Below, piece by piece: positions 51,914 to 61,823 of a stretch of 64,000 nucleotides of DNA; position 1 is the stretch's first letter, and each line of letters begins with the position of its first letter. Position numbers and translations under genes: made by a program. The notes below the pieces were generated by a model. That model worked only from the letters and a program-made list of their open reading frames with translations, made no database searches and was not told where the DNA came from. The stretch is from Arsenicibacter sp965247375 (GTDB taxonomy: Bacteria; Bacteroidota; Bacteroidia; Cytophagales; Spirosomataceae), in assembly GCA_965247375.1 (NCBI GenBank), contig CBDFHU010000113.1, positions 116,849 to 180,848 of the forward strand. Direction: 5' to 3'.

Positions 51914-54900
51914 ATGAAAAAAGTTTACGTTTTGTGGTTTATCTGCTTATTAATGAGCGGATTCGGGCAAGTTATAGCGCAAGACCGGACCATCACCGGT
52001 AAGATCACAGCTAAAGCCGACGGAGCGCCTGTGCCGGGCGTTAATATCGTCGCCAAAGGCTCAACCAAGGGGGCTGTTTCGAACGCTGACGGTGAATATT
52101 CCATCAATGTACCGGCAACGGCAAAAGTGCTGATTTACTCGTTTATCGGCTACACGATGCAGGAAGCTCCCATCACCAAATCAAATGTGATGAATATCGA
52201 GATGGCGGAAAGTGTACAGAACCTCGACGAGGTTATTGTATCCGGTCTGGCCACGAGCGTTAAGCGCAGCAACGCCGCCAATGCCATCACCCGCCTAACC
52301 GCCGATGAGCTGATTGGGAAAACCAAACCCGTCACCATCGACGGCGCCATGAGCGGTAAAATTGTCGGAGCCAATATTGTACAGAACAGCGGCGCGCCGG
52401 GCGGCGGTATTTCGGTAAAACTACGGGGAATTTCCTCGATCAACGGAACATCAGAGCCCTTGTATGTCGTCGACGGGGTGTTTATCAACAACTCGCAGTT
52501 TGCAACCGGTGCCGGAGCGGCGGCCTTTAGCGGCGCAGGTTCTAACCAGGATCAGGCCCCGAACCGCCTGACCGACATCAACCCCGCTGATGTTGAGTCG
52601 ATTGAAGTCCTGAAAGGCCCGAGCGCCGCCGCCATCTACGGAACACGCGCCAACGCCGGGGTGATCATCATCACGACCAAAAAGGGGAAAGCCGGTAAAA
52701 CCAAGGTCAGTTTCGGTCAGGACATCGGTTTCTCGTCGGCCATCCGCCTGCTGGGTGCTGAGGGCTGGAGTCTGGACCCGATCGGTCCGCAGGGGCAAAA
52801 TAAATTTGATTATGTATTCGGCAACGGAAATCCGGGCAGCGGCAGCGCAACCGAAATCGAGCTGTGGAAAAAGGCAACGGCCGAAGGCAAAATCTATGAT
52901 TATGAGAAATACATATACGGCAATACCGGCCATATCAGCAATACGCGTCTGAGCGTTTCGGGCGGTAACGACAAAACCAAATTCTACGTGGCAGCGGGGG
53001 TTAACGACGAGACCGGTATTCAGAAACGGACCGGCTATCAGCGGAAATCGCTCCGACTGAGCATTGACCATAAACTGGCGAAATGGATTGATTTCTCGTT
53101 CGGCTCAAACTACATGCGGACCGGTGCCCAGCGTAGTTTCAGCGGCAACGATAACCGGGGCGTTTCGGTGGGATATGTACTGGCCTACATCCCGAACTAT
53201 GCGCAGCTGTTTCCCGTAAACGGAATTTATCCCGACTCCCGTTACACCGGCGATAACCCGCTGGCCATCGTGGACCGGACCATTAACGACGAACAGACAA
53301 ACCGCTTTATCCAGTCGTTTACAAGCAACATTTACTTCCTGCAAAAGCCGAACAGTACCCTGAAACTGGCCGTTTCGGGCGGGCTTGACTACGTAAACAC
53401 CGAAGCAAAGGTTTACTTTCCGGAAGATTTACAGTCACAGCGGACACGGGCCACACCGGGCGCATCCCGCTTCTCTAAATCGCGCAGTTTCAATACCAAC
53501 CTGCAGGCATTCCTGATTTATAACTGGAAACTGGCCGGCAAAATTGACATGACCTCACAGGTCGGTACGGTACGGCTGACAACCGACAACGACCTGAGCT
53601 GGATTCAGGGCGAGGGTATGCTACCGAAGCAGATTAACCCGAATAACGGTAGCGTACGGTCGTTCAGCGAGGCGTTTCAGCGCTGGCAGGATGTAGGTCT
53701 GGTCGCCCAGCAGGAAATGAACTACGAAGACAAGGTGATCGGTACGCTGGGCATCCGCTTCGACAAATCGAGCCTCAACGGTGACAATAAAAAATGGTAC
53801 GGATTCCCACGGGCATCGGTAGCCGTAAACCTGACCAAATTCGGTTTCTGGGCCTATGAACCCATCAGCCAGTTTAAACTGCGCGGTGCTTTCGGCCGTA
53901 CGGGTGGCGTGCCGGCCTACGGTAACCTGTTTACGTCGATGTCGACCACCATCATTGACGGACAGCTGGGTGCGGTTTCGCCGGCCTCCATCGGTAACCC
54001 GACCATTGAACCGGAAACCGCCCAGGAGATCGAGTGGGGTGCCGATTTCGGTTTCCTGAACAACAAGGTGACTCTGGAAGCAACCTACTACGACAAGAAA
54101 GTCTTTAACCTGCTCAATCCGTATACGCTGTCCTCAGGAACGGGCGTAACCCAGTTCAATGCCTATCCGGTGGGTGATCTGCAAAACCGTGGTGTTGAGC
54201 TCGCATTGGGTACCACACCGGTGCAGACATCGAATTTTTCCTGGACAACCCAGCTACAGTACTGGTTCAACCGCAGCAAGATTACCCGTCTCGACATTCC
54301 GAACACAACCGTCGGTTCCGGCTTCAGCATCTACGGGCGTAACCAGCTCCGGTTAGGCGAGTCGCCAACGCGCTGGTTCGGATCGCCAAACGTGCTGGAT
54401 GCGTCGGGTGTGGCACAGGCTACCCGCTACGAAGATGCGCAACCGAAATTTCAGATGTCGTTTTCGAACCAGTTCAAGCTTTTCCAGAACTTTGATTTCT
54501 CGTTCCTGCTGCACACGAGCCAGGGCAACTATAACTCCAACCTGACGATTAAGCAGAAAGATACGGGCGGTACAACGGTTGACTGGAGCAAAGTGGATAA
54601 CCTGTACGAAAACGTTGGTCTGCCCAACGGCCGGGCCCGGCTTCCGACAAACCCGAACGTAACGGCCCGCGAGTTCATCCAGAATGCGAGCTATGTGCGT
54701 CTGCGCGAAGTATCGCTGTATTACACCTTCCCGAAATCGCTGATGACATCGGCTTTCGGCAATGTGGTTTCGAACCTGCGGATCGGTACGTCGGCCCAGA
54801 ACCTGCTGACCTTCACCAAATACAAAGGCTATGACCCCGAAGTCTCCAATTTCGGCAACCAGTCGGTTGGTGCCAGTGTCGACAATGCCGCCTTCCCGAA

Positions 54901-54940
54901 CAGCAAGCGTATTTTCTTCCACCTGGCGGTTGATTTTTAA
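51914..54940 (+). CDS. SusC/RagA-type TonB-dependent receptor
   Basis: Outer-membrane transporter of 1008 residues from the ATG at 51914. Signal peptide to about residue 23 (GFGQVIAQ), carboxypeptidase-like domain (GKITAKADGAPVPGVNIVAKG), plug with SusC signatures (IDGAMSGKIVGANIVQNSGAPGGG, PLYVVDGVFINN, LKGPSAAAIYGTRANAGVIIITTKKG), then the barrel ending FFHLAVDF with terminal Phe. There is no STN domain, so no FecR-type signalling. It works with the SusD lipoprotein downstream. Two secreted serine hydrolases in the same operon suggest peptides or esters rather than glycans as ligands. Confidence 0.97.
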   Translation: MKKVYVLWFICLLMSGFGQVIAQDRTITGKITAKADGAPVPGVNIVAKGSTKGAVSNADGEYSINVPATAKVLIYSFIGYTMQEAPITKSNVMNIEMAESVQNLDEVIVSGLATSVKRSNAANAITRLTADELIGKTKPVTIDGAMSGKIVGANIVQNSGAPGGGISVKLRGISSINGTSEPLYVVDGVFINNSQFATGAGAAAFSGAGSNQDQAPNRLTDINPADVESIEVLKGPSAAAIYGTRANAGVIIITTKKGKAGKTKVSFGQDIGFSSAIRLLGAEGWSLDPIGPQGQNKFDYVFGNGNPGSGSATEIELWKKATAEGKIYDYEKYIYGNTGHISNTRLSVSGGNDKTKFYVAAGVNDETGIQKRTGYQRKSLRLSIDHKLAKWIDFSFGSNYMRTGAQRSFSGNDNRGVSVGYVLAYIPNYAQLFPVNGIYPDSRYTGDNPLAIVDRTINDEQTNRFIQSFTSNIYFLQKPNSTLKLAVSGGLDYVNTEAKVYFPEDLQSQRTRATPGASRFSKSRSFNTNLQAFLIYNWKLAGKIDMTSQVGTVRLTTDNDLSWIQGEGMLPKQINPNNGSVRSFSEAFQRWQDVGLVAQQEMNYEDKVIGTLGIRFDKSSLNGDNKKWYGFPRASVAVNLTKFGFWAYEPISQFKLRGAFGRTGGVPAYGNLFTSMSTTIIDGQLGAVSPASIGNPTIEPETAQEIEWGADFGFLNNKVTLEATYYDKKVFNLLNPYTLSSGTGVTQFNAYPVGDLQNRGVELALGTTPVQTSNFSWTTQLQYWFNRSKITRLDIPNTTVGSGFSIYGRNQLRLGESPTRWFGSPNVLDASGVAQATRYEDAQPKFQMSFSNQFKLFQNFDFSFLLHTSQGNYNSNLTIKQKDTGGTTVDWSKVDNLYENVGLPNGRARLPTNPNVTAREFIQNASYVRLREVSLYYTFPKSLMTSAFGNVVSNLRIGTSAQNLLTFTKYKGYDPEVSNFGNQSVGASVDNAAFPNSKRIFFHLAVDF

Positions 54941-54963
54941 CCCTAACTACTCCGAAAACACTC

Positions 54964-56343
54964 ATGAAATTTTCTATAAAACACCTTGTAGTACTGGCCG
55001 GTCTGGCGTTTACGACGCCTTCATGCAGCTTTTTTGAGGTCGAAGACTCCATCGACCCCAACAACCCGGCCATTGAATCGTTCATCACCAATGCGTCACG
55101 GATTCAGATCAACCAGTTGGGTATCGGCGTACAGTCGGTGATGCGGAACGGCCTTTCCAACTTCATTCTGGTGACGGGCTCCATAGGGCGCGAAGCCTAT
55201 AACCTCGCCTCAACCGAGCTCACCTGGACGACGGAACTGCTGGGTTCGACCAACGGCGGATTCAGTGCCACGACCCTCTTCAACGGCTATTATGCTGATT
55301 ATGCACAGACCCGCCGCCGGGCCGAAATATTCAGAATTTCGGCCGAAAATGCCGCTCCCGGTGCCCTCACCGAGGCAGAAAAGCAGGGCATCCGCGGCTA
55401 TACGGCTACCGTAAAAGCCTACGTCATGCTGAACATGCTGAACATGCAGTATAAAAACGGAATCCGCATCAAATTCAGCGACTTATACAGTCCAGGCGAC
55501 ATGCTGAAGCCGGGGCCGTTTGTCTCATATGAAGAAGGACTGGCCGAAATCCGGCGCTTACTCGATGAAGGCGCCACGCAGCTGACAGCCGGCGGCGCCG
55601 CTTTCGCCTTCACCATGACCAGCGGTTACGCCGGTTTCAACACGCCGGATACATTCCGCAAATTTAACCGGGCCCTGGCCGCCCGCACAGCCATGTATCA
55701 GCAGGACTGGGCAGCGATGACTACGCTTCTCAACGACTCGTTTCTGAGCCTGACCGGCTCCCTGACGACCGGGCCTAATTTCACCTACTCAACTACATCC
55801 GGCGATGCGACCAACCCCCTGTTCCAGCAGCTCAATACCACGGCCTCGCCACGGGTAGCGCAGGATCTGTTCATCACGCAGGCCGAAGCCAACGACAGCC
55901 GGGTGAAGAAAGTGGTCAAGCGGACCTCATCCAGAGCCTTGAGCGGCATCATCGGCAATTACGATGTGTATCTTTATACGACCAGTACCGCCCCGATCTC
56001 GATTATCCGGAACGAGGAGCTGGTGCTGATGTATGCCGAAGCCATGATCCAGACCGGTAAACTGGCTGATGCCGTATCGGCCCTGAACCGCATCCGTACG
56101 TCAGCCGGTTTACCGGCGCTGGAAACGGCCAAACCGGCTATTATCAACAGTAAAGACGGCCTCATTGACGAACTGCTGACCCAGCGCCGGTACTCGCTCT
56201 ATACCGAAGGGCACCGCTGGTTCGATATGCGCCGGTATGGCCGTCTGGCTCAGCTGCCAAACGACCAGCCAAACCATAAGGTCTATGATCAGTTGATCCG
56301 GCCGTTTGCCGAAATCCAGTGGGATGCCAAAAACCCGCAATAA
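54964..56343 (+). CDS. SusD/RagB-type nutrient-binding lipoprotein
   Basis: 459 residues, 23 bp after SusC. The lipobox TTPSCSFF anchors it at the cell surface, where it forms the lid on SusC. The helical TPR-like region runs from about residue 60 (EAYNLASTELTW) to 200, and the C-terminal RagB domain has YAEAMIQTGKLADAVSALNRIRTSAGLP and EGHRWFDMRRYGR. Length is at the short end for the family. The ligand is unknown. Confidence 0.95.
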   Translation: MKFSIKHLVVLAGLAFTTPSCSFFEVEDSIDPNNPAIESFITNASRIQINQLGIGVQSVMRNGLSNFILVTGSIGREAYNLASTELTWTTELLGSTNGGFSATTLFNGYYADYAQTRRRAEIFRISAENAAPGALTEAEKQGIRGYTATVKAYVMLNMLNMQYKNGIRIKFSDLYSPGDMLKPGPFVSYEEGLAEIRRLLDEGATQLTAGGAAFAFTMTSGYAGFNTPDTFRKFNRALAARTAMYQQDWAAMTTLLNDSFLSLTGSLTTGPNFTYSTTSGDATNPLFQQLNTTASPRVAQDLFITQAEANDSRVKKVVKRTSSRALSGIIGNYDVYLYTTSTAPISIIRNEELVLMYAEAMIQTGKLADAVSALNRIRTSAGLPALETAKPAIINSKDGLIDELLTQRRYSLYTEGHRWFDMRRYGRLAQLPNDQPNHKVYDQLIRPFAEIQWDAKNPQ

Positions 56344-56373
56344 TCGTTTTCCTGGCCTTTTATCCTAAAACAC

Positions 56374-58017
56374 ATGTATCTAAACAAATCCTTATTCCGG
56401 TGGCTGCTTATACTCACGCTGTTTGGTCAGCAGGCATGGGCACAGTCACCGCTCCGGTTCGAGATCAGCTTTCCGGCCTCCGTATCGGCGACGCCGCTCA
56501 CCGGCCGTATGTTTCTGATCATTGCCCGGAAAGACAGCCTCGAACCACGGTTGCAGGTGGGCCGTTACGGCACCCAGTTCTTCGGTGTTGATTTTGAGAA
56601 GTTAGCTCCCGGCAAACCCGTCGTGATCGACGGATCAACGCTCGGGTATCCGGTTAATGCCCTGGCTGATATTCCGAAAGGCGAGTATTTTATTCAGGCA
56701 GTGCTGAATAAGTACACGGAGTTTAAACGGGCCGATGGCCATACGGTCTGGATGCACATGGATCAGTGGGAAGGTCAGGACTGGCGCCGGTCACCGGGTA
56801 ATATCTACAGCGCGGTCCAGAAAATTACCATTGATCCGGCCAAAAGCGGGACGGTGAAACTACAGGTTTCGTCGGTGATTCCGCCGATTCAGGTTCCGGC
56901 CGATACCAAATGGGTAAAACACATTAAGATACAGAGCCCGAAACTGACGAAATTCTGGGGCCACCCGATCTACATCGGCGCAACGATTCTGCTGCCCAAA
57001 GGCTATGAATCAGAGCCAGGCCGGTATTATCCGACGGTGTATCAGCAGGGGCATTTTTCGCTGGCACCGCCTTTCCGCTTTGCCGAGGACCCTAAAAATG
57101 ACTTCTATCAGGCCTGGGTGTCCGACACCTTACCCCGCTTTATCGCTATTACACTGCAACATCCGACGCCTTATTTCGACGATTCATATGCGGTCAACTC
57201 GGCCAATAACGGGCCTTTCGGCGACGCCATTCACGAGGAGCTGATTCCTGAGATCGAAAAGCAGTTCCGCTGCATCCGCGAAGGATATGCCCGTGTGCTG
57301 ACCGGCGGCTCGACCGGTGGCTGGGAGTCGTTTGCGCTCCAGGTGTTGTATCCTGATTTCTACGGCGGTACCTGGTCATTTGCCCCCGATCCGCTCGATT
57401 TCCGCAACGTGGAGGGCATCAACATTTACGCCGACAAAAACGCGTTTTATAAAGAACACGAATGGTACCGCGTACCAACCCCGAATACCCGGATTCCGCC
57501 CACGGGCGAAGTCCGGCTGACTTCGCAGCAACGCAATACGATGGAACTGGTCAACGGTACCAAAGGGCGTTCGGGCGGGCAGCTCGATATCTGGAGTTCG
57601 GTATTCGGGCCGGTGGGGTCAGACGGCTATTTCAAACCGCTGTTCGACAAGAAAACCGGCGTCATGGACCCGTCGGTAGCACAGTACTGGAAAGAGCATT
57701 TTGATATGCGTTATTATCTGGAAAAGAACTGGGCTGCTGTCGGACCGAAACTGGTTGGAAAATTAAACGTAATTTGCGGACGGATGGATGACTTCTACCT
57801 CAATGTGGGCGTGTATCACATGGAAGACTTCCTGACAAAAACGAAAAATCCGGCATTTGAGGGGTCATTTACCTACGGCGAACGCGGGGGTCACAGCTGG
57901 CGGCCGTATTCAAATGCGTATTTATTAAAAATTATGGATGCCCACATTAAGGCGCGGGCCGCCAAAGGTGCATCAGCTCCGGCGAAAGCCACGTCAGGCA
58001 AGGCAGGAGACAAATAA
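56374..58017 (+). CDS. Secreted esterase-like alpha/beta hydrolase
   Basis: 547 residues, 30 bp after SusD. The signal peptide ends near residue 23 (QQAWAQ). An N-terminal beta-rich domain (about 25-180) is followed by an esterase-D-like fold with nucleophile in VLTGGSTGGWESF (about residue 313), ATILLPKGYESEPGRYYPTVYQQ ahead of it, and a late His in YGERGGHSW. The final 30 residues are Ala/Lys-rich. The pair of a putative esterase and the CocE-like peptidase downstream suggests processing of the imported substrate in the periplasm. The substrate is not predictable. Confidence 0.85.
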   Translation: MYLNKSLFRWLLILTLFGQQAWAQSPLRFEISFPASVSATPLTGRMFLIIARKDSLEPRLQVGRYGTQFFGVDFEKLAPGKPVVIDGSTLGYPVNALADIPKGEYFIQAVLNKYTEFKRADGHTVWMHMDQWEGQDWRRSPGNIYSAVQKITIDPAKSGTVKLQVSSVIPPIQVPADTKWVKHIKIQSPKLTKFWGHPIYIGATILLPKGYESEPGRYYPTVYQQGHFSLAPPFRFAEDPKNDFYQAWVSDTLPRFIAITLQHPTPYFDDSYAVNSANNGPFGDAIHEELIPEIEKQFRCIREGYARVLTGGSTGGWESFALQVLYPDFYGGTWSFAPDPLDFRNVEGINIYADKNAFYKEHEWYRVPTPNTRIPPTGEVRLTSQQRNTMELVNGTKGRSGGQLDIWSSVFGPVGSDGYFKPLFDKKTGVMDPSVAQYWKEHFDMRYYLEKNWAAVGPKLVGKLNVICGRMDDFYLNVGVYHMEDFLTKTKNPAFEGSFTYGERGGHSWRPYSNAYLLKIMDAHIKARAAKGASAPAKATSGKAGDK

Positions 58018-58030
58018 CCCAAACGTTTAC

Positions 58031-59953
58031 ATGAATTTCATCAGCACAAAACGTAATCTCCGGAAAGCGCTTTCCGGACTTGTGCCGGGGCTGTTACTGA
58101 CAGCCGTCAGCCTCTCTGCGGTCGCACAGCAACGGCCGGGCTCACTGGTCAATAAGGAAGATTCCATCTATGTCCGGCAGCATTACACCAAAATCGAACG
58201 GATGGTCCCGATGCGCGACGGGGTGAAACTGTTTACGTCGATCTATCTGCCGAAAGACAGTTCGAAGACGTATCCGATTATGTTCGACCGGACACCCTAC
58301 AGTGTGGCGCCTTACGGAGAAGCCTACAAGACCTCACTGGGGCCGTCGATGCTGTTCGCCAAAGATGGCTATATCTTTGTTTATCAAGACGTTCGCGGCC
58401 GATACATGTCAGAAGGCACCTTCGTAGGCGTGCGGCCGCATAACCCGAACAAGCAAAAGCCAACCGACATCGACGAAAGCTCGGACACGTACGATACCAT
58501 TGACTGGCTGCTCAAAAACATCCGGAGCAACAATGGCAAGGTTGGGACATGGGGGATTTCGGCGCCGGGATTTTATACGACCATGACGGCCATTGAGGCC
58601 CATCCGGCGCTGAAAATCGCCTCGCCGCAAGCACCGGTTACCGATTGGTTTATGGGCGACGACCGGCACCACAACGGCGCGTTTTTCCTGATGGGTACGT
58701 TTGCCTTCCTGTCGTCGTATGGTCAGCCGCGTCCGGAACCAACGCCTAAAGGTGCACCGGCGTTCTCAGCGTATGTTACGCCCGATTCCTACAAATTTTA
58801 CATGGACCTCGGGCCGATTAAAAATGCGAATGAGAAGTATTTCAAAGGGCAGAACATTATCTGGAACGAGATGATGAACCACGGGACGTACGACGACTTC
58901 TGGCAAGCCCGTACGCCGGTTCCGCATCTGAAAAATATCAAACCGGCCTTGCTGACCGTGGGCGGTTGGTTTGATCAGGAAGACCTGTACGGCCCGCTGA
59001 AAACCTACGCCGGGGTAGAACGTAACAATCCCGCCTCGCCGAACCTGCTGGTGATGGGTCCGTGGATTCACGGCGGCTGGGCCCGCTCGACCGGCGAAGC
59101 GCTGGGTAATATTAAGTTTGGCTCCAAAACAAGCCAGTTTTACCGCGAAAGCATCGAGTTTCCGTTGTTTAACCATTACCTGAAAGGCACGCCCGACCCG
59201 AAACTGCCGAAAGCGTATATTTTCGAAACCGGCTCAAACGAGTGGCGAAAATACGATCAGTGGCCGCCGAAAAACACGGAAGAAAAAAGCCTGTATTTCC
59301 ATCCGAACGGCAAACTATCATTTACGCCCCCGGCCGCTGCCAGTGCTCCCGATGAGTACATCAGCGACCCGAAAAAGCCGGTACCGTTTACCAACGAAAT
59401 CCGGATTATCCGGGGCAGCGATTTTATGTACGAAGACCAGCGTTTCGCGGCTGTCCGCCCCGACGTGCTGGTGTATGAATCCGACGTGTTGACCGATGAT
59501 GTAACGATTTCCGGTAACGTCATGGCCGACTTGTTTGTATCGACCACCGGTACCGATGCTGATTTTGTGGTCAAACTCATCGACGTTTACCCCGACAATG
59601 CCCCGAACGACAGTCCGATTCCGGCTACCAAAATGGGCGGTTTTCAGTTGCTGATCCGTGGAGAGGTGATGCGGGCTAAGTTCCGGAAAAGTTTTTCAAA
59701 ACCTGAGCCAATGGTCCCGAATAAGGTAACAGAAGTGAAGTTTGACATGCAGGATGCGGCGCATACCTTTAAGAAAGGACACAAAATCATGGTTCAGGTT
59801 CAGAGCTCATGGTTCCCGCTGGTGGATCGCAATCCGCAAAAATTTGTTAACATTTATGAGGCAACCGAGGCTGATTTTCAGAAGGCTACCCATAAAGTAT
59901 ACATCTCGAAGCAGCAGCCATCACGGGTAGTTGTGCGCGTTCTGAACAAATAA
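58031..59953 (+). CDS. Secreted CocE/NonD-family hydrolase (X-Pro dipeptidyl peptidase S15-like)
   Basis: 640 residues from the ATG at 58031, 13 bp after the esterase. Signal peptide to about 38 (SLSAVAQQ). The peptidase fold shows MRDGVKLFTSIYLPKD, DVRGRYMSEGTF, the Ser in VGTWGISAPGFYT (about residue 177; the usual motif is GISYPG), and MGPWIHGGWARS for His. The C-terminal jelly-roll domain (GNVMADLFVSTTGTDADFVVKLIDVYPDN) is typical of CocE/S15. Members are peptidases or ester hydrolases. It closes the SusC-SusD operon. Confidence 0.92.
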   Translation: MNFISTKRNLRKALSGLVPGLLLTAVSLSAVAQQRPGSLVNKEDSIYVRQHYTKIERMVPMRDGVKLFTSIYLPKDSSKTYPIMFDRTPYSVAPYGEAYKTSLGPSMLFAKDGYIFVYQDVRGRYMSEGTFVGVRPHNPNKQKPTDIDESSDTYDTIDWLLKNIRSNNGKVGTWGISAPGFYTTMTAIEAHPALKIASPQAPVTDWFMGDDRHHNGAFFLMGTFAFLSSYGQPRPEPTPKGAPAFSAYVTPDSYKFYMDLGPIKNANEKYFKGQNIIWNEMMNHGTYDDFWQARTPVPHLKNIKPALLTVGGWFDQEDLYGPLKTYAGVERNNPASPNLLVMGPWIHGGWARSTGEALGNIKFGSKTSQFYRESIEFPLFNHYLKGTPDPKLPKAYIFETGSNEWRKYDQWPPKNTEEKSLYFHPNGKLSFTPPAAASAPDEYISDPKKPVPFTNEIRIIRGSDFMYEDQRFAAVRPDVLVYESDVLTDDVTISGNVMADLFVSTTGTDADFVVKLIDVYPDNAPNDSPIPATKMGGFQLLIRGEVMRAKFRKSFSKPEPMVPNKVTEVKFDMQDAAHTFKKGHKIMVQVQSSWFPLVDRNPQKFVNIYEATEADFQKATHKVYISKQQPSRVVVRVLNK

Positions 59954-59973
59954 GGGCACATTTTTTGCAGTAT

Positions 59974-60008
59974 AAAAGACGAAGCAGCTGGCATGCTTCG
60001 TCTTTTTT
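59974..60008 (+). terminator. Rho-independent terminator of the SusC-SusD operon
   Basis: AAAAGACGAAGCA (59974-59986) pairs with TGCTTCGTCTTTT (59994-60006), loop GCTGGCA, then T-rich sequence. Confidence 0.9.
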
Positions 60009-60117
60009 CGTTTAAATCAACAGTGACGCATTTTATCATAAATCGTCAAAAAAACTTGAACTGCGAAAATCTAAATGCCAACAAATACGTATGTATGTTC
60101 AATACAGCTACAAGACT

Positions 60118-60660
60118 ATGGAAACGTTCATGACTCAATCGAAGAAGCTTTTCACCTCTGACGTGTATCTGCAACGCATCAGTGAATTAACCAAGGCTCC
60201 TGTTTCAAGTGTCCGGCAAGCCCATCATTTATTGACCAATCTGGTAACTGCCTGTTTGCTGAAACAGTTATCTACGGACATTGGCCGTAACCTGTTTTAC
60301 AGTACTACCCTCAAACGTGCCATAGAACTGGAGACCAGTCTTCCGGCCAATGATCTGATGGCCATTGCCGACCGGGGGGACAGATGGTTTAATAATGTGG
60401 TGCCCGGTAAAAAAAGCGCTGTTGTCCGGATCACGGCTCAGTACACCAAATTGCCTTTTGCCAGCATTTATCCGATCCTGGGCCTTTGCGCCGATGCGTT
60501 ACTGAATGAGTTATACCTGTCTATCAAACAGAACGCGGTGACAGCCAATACCATCTCGCAGTTATTACCCCGTCCGAACGAGTTGCAGAAAATGGCTCCT
60601 GAGCTGGCTACCAAAGATTACGAAACAATCGGCGTCCGGTCGCTGATGGTTCAGGCCTGA
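60118..60660 (+). CDS. Hypothetical helical protein, possibly DUF937-like
   Basis: 180 residues from the ATG at 60118; ATG codons at 60091 and 60130 are also possible. Entirely helical by eye: SDVYLQRISELTKAPVSSVRQAHHLLTNLVTACLLKQL and a second helix set around LKRAIELETSLPANDL. It has no signal peptide. The layout recalls DUF937 proteins but is not a firm match. The last 10 codons form one arm of a hairpin with the bases after the stop (60631-60669). Confidence 0.6.
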   Translation: METFMTQSKKLFTSDVYLQRISELTKAPVSSVRQAHHLLTNLVTACLLKQLSTDIGRNLFYSTTLKRAIELETSLPANDLMAIADRGDRWFNNVVPGKKSAVVRITAQYTKLPFASIYPILGLCADALLNELYLSIKQNAVTANTISQLLPRPNELQKMAPELATKDYETIGVRSLMVQA

Positions 60661-60669
60661 CCGGACGCC
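60631..60669 (+). terminator. Hairpin spanning the stop codon of the 60118 gene
   Basis: GGCGTCCGGTC (60631-60641) and complement (60659-60669) with a 17-base loop; the first arm is coding. Confidence 0.5.
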
Positions 60670-60678
60670 CCGGAACGG

Positions 60679-61551
60679 CTAGGAGGTTGTGTAGGTATAA
60701 TCAGCGTTCAGGGTCCCGCCTGCTCCGGATTCTGTGTGCGTCAGGACATACCCTTGCGCGTTGTATGTATATGTATACTGCTTCCGGCTGGCCGTAATTT
60801 CCTGCCCGTTTGCGTCATAGAACGTAACAAGGCCCGGATTATTCAACCGGAAGACTACACCCGGCAGGTACGGATAAACCGTGCTCAGGTTCTGAACATG
60901 CTTTTTCTGATCATACCGTGCATACCGGGTAACCAGGCCCAAGCTATACTCTCCTGCTTTATCCGAACGCTCCTGCAACTGCCGCATCTCCGTCAGGTTA
61001 CCGGCTTCATAGTCAAATTCGTAACGCATACCGGTTTTAGCCGTTCCCTGAAACTGGTACTGCTGAATGCCGGTCAGCTGTTTACCATCAGCGCTGTACG
61101 CATAATCGCGGGTGGCCAGTAACTGGCCGTTGGCGGCAAATTCCTCGGTATGGCTGATCTGACCCCCGTAGTAGGTATAGGTCACGTACGCCCCGTTGTC
61201 CAGAATCATCCGCTTCACTTCCTGTTTTTCGTTGTAAACAAAGTCGTAAAAACGCAGCTGCAGCTTATCAGTGCCCTGCACATAGATATACTGCGACCAG
61301 TAACGCAGAGGCTTATCACTTCCGTCCATCGTGTATTCCACATAATCCGACTTTGACCAGGCAATTTTAACCCGTTTGTAGACACTTACCTCACCGCCGT
61401 TGTTCGGGTTCGGCTTTACGGTGTCCTTGGGTGGCACTTTCCCTCCGCCCGGGTCTGGTGAGATTGTTTTCTGATCCGGCTGGCAGGCGGCCAGCGTCAA
61501 TACAGCGGCGACAGACAGTGCCGCTATTGCCTTCGATAAGATAGTCTGCAT
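60679..61551 (-). CDS. Lipoprotein with YD-like beta repeats
   Basis: 290 residues. The signal peptide ends in the lipobox TLAACQPD, followed by a Gly/Pro/Asn-rich linker (SPDPGGGKVPPKDTVKPNPN). The remainder is rich in Tyr and shows repeated strand pairs such as YVTYTYYGGQISHTEEF, YAYSADGKQLTGIQQYQF and YTYTYNAQGYVLTHTES, as in RHS/YD-type or DUF4595-like lipoproteins. Probably displayed on the outer membrane; function unknown. Confidence 0.75.
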   Translation of the reverse strand: MQTILSKAIAALSVAAVLTLAACQPDQKTISPDPGGGKVPPKDTVKPNPNNGGEVSVYKRVKIAWSKSDYVEYTMDGSDKPLRYWSQYIYVQGTDKLQLRFYDFVYNEKQEVKRMILDNGAYVTYTYYGGQISHTEEFAANGQLLATRDYAYSADGKQLTGIQQYQFQGTAKTGMRYEFDYEAGNLTEMRQLQERSDKAGEYSLGLVTRYARYDQKKHVQNLSTVYPYLPGVVFRLNNPGLVTFYDANGQEITASRKQYTYTYNAQGYVLTHTESGAGGTLNADYTYTTS

Positions 61552-61823
61552 CGTGAATGGTTGTTGTTTACCACAGGCACCTGTTCGTCAGGTACTATCA
61601 CAAAGAGCAATTTTGGGGCCTTGGCATCGCGAGGGAAAACACGAACTGTAAAAAAAGCGGTATGAACTGTCAGAAACGGCGGATGAGATGTACATTCAGT
61701 CGGTAAAGGAACCGGCTTCATCGATAAATACGACGCTGTGGTCGACTACAGGCTACACACCATTAAACGCGGCAGGCAGAAACGCCTCTAACCTTCAGAA
61801 ACAACAAAAAACGAACAGAAATC

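Noticed and set aside
57938..58030. Upstream extension of the CocE-like hydrolase
   Set aside because: It overlaps the end of the esterase gene in another frame and hides the signal peptide that begins at 58031.
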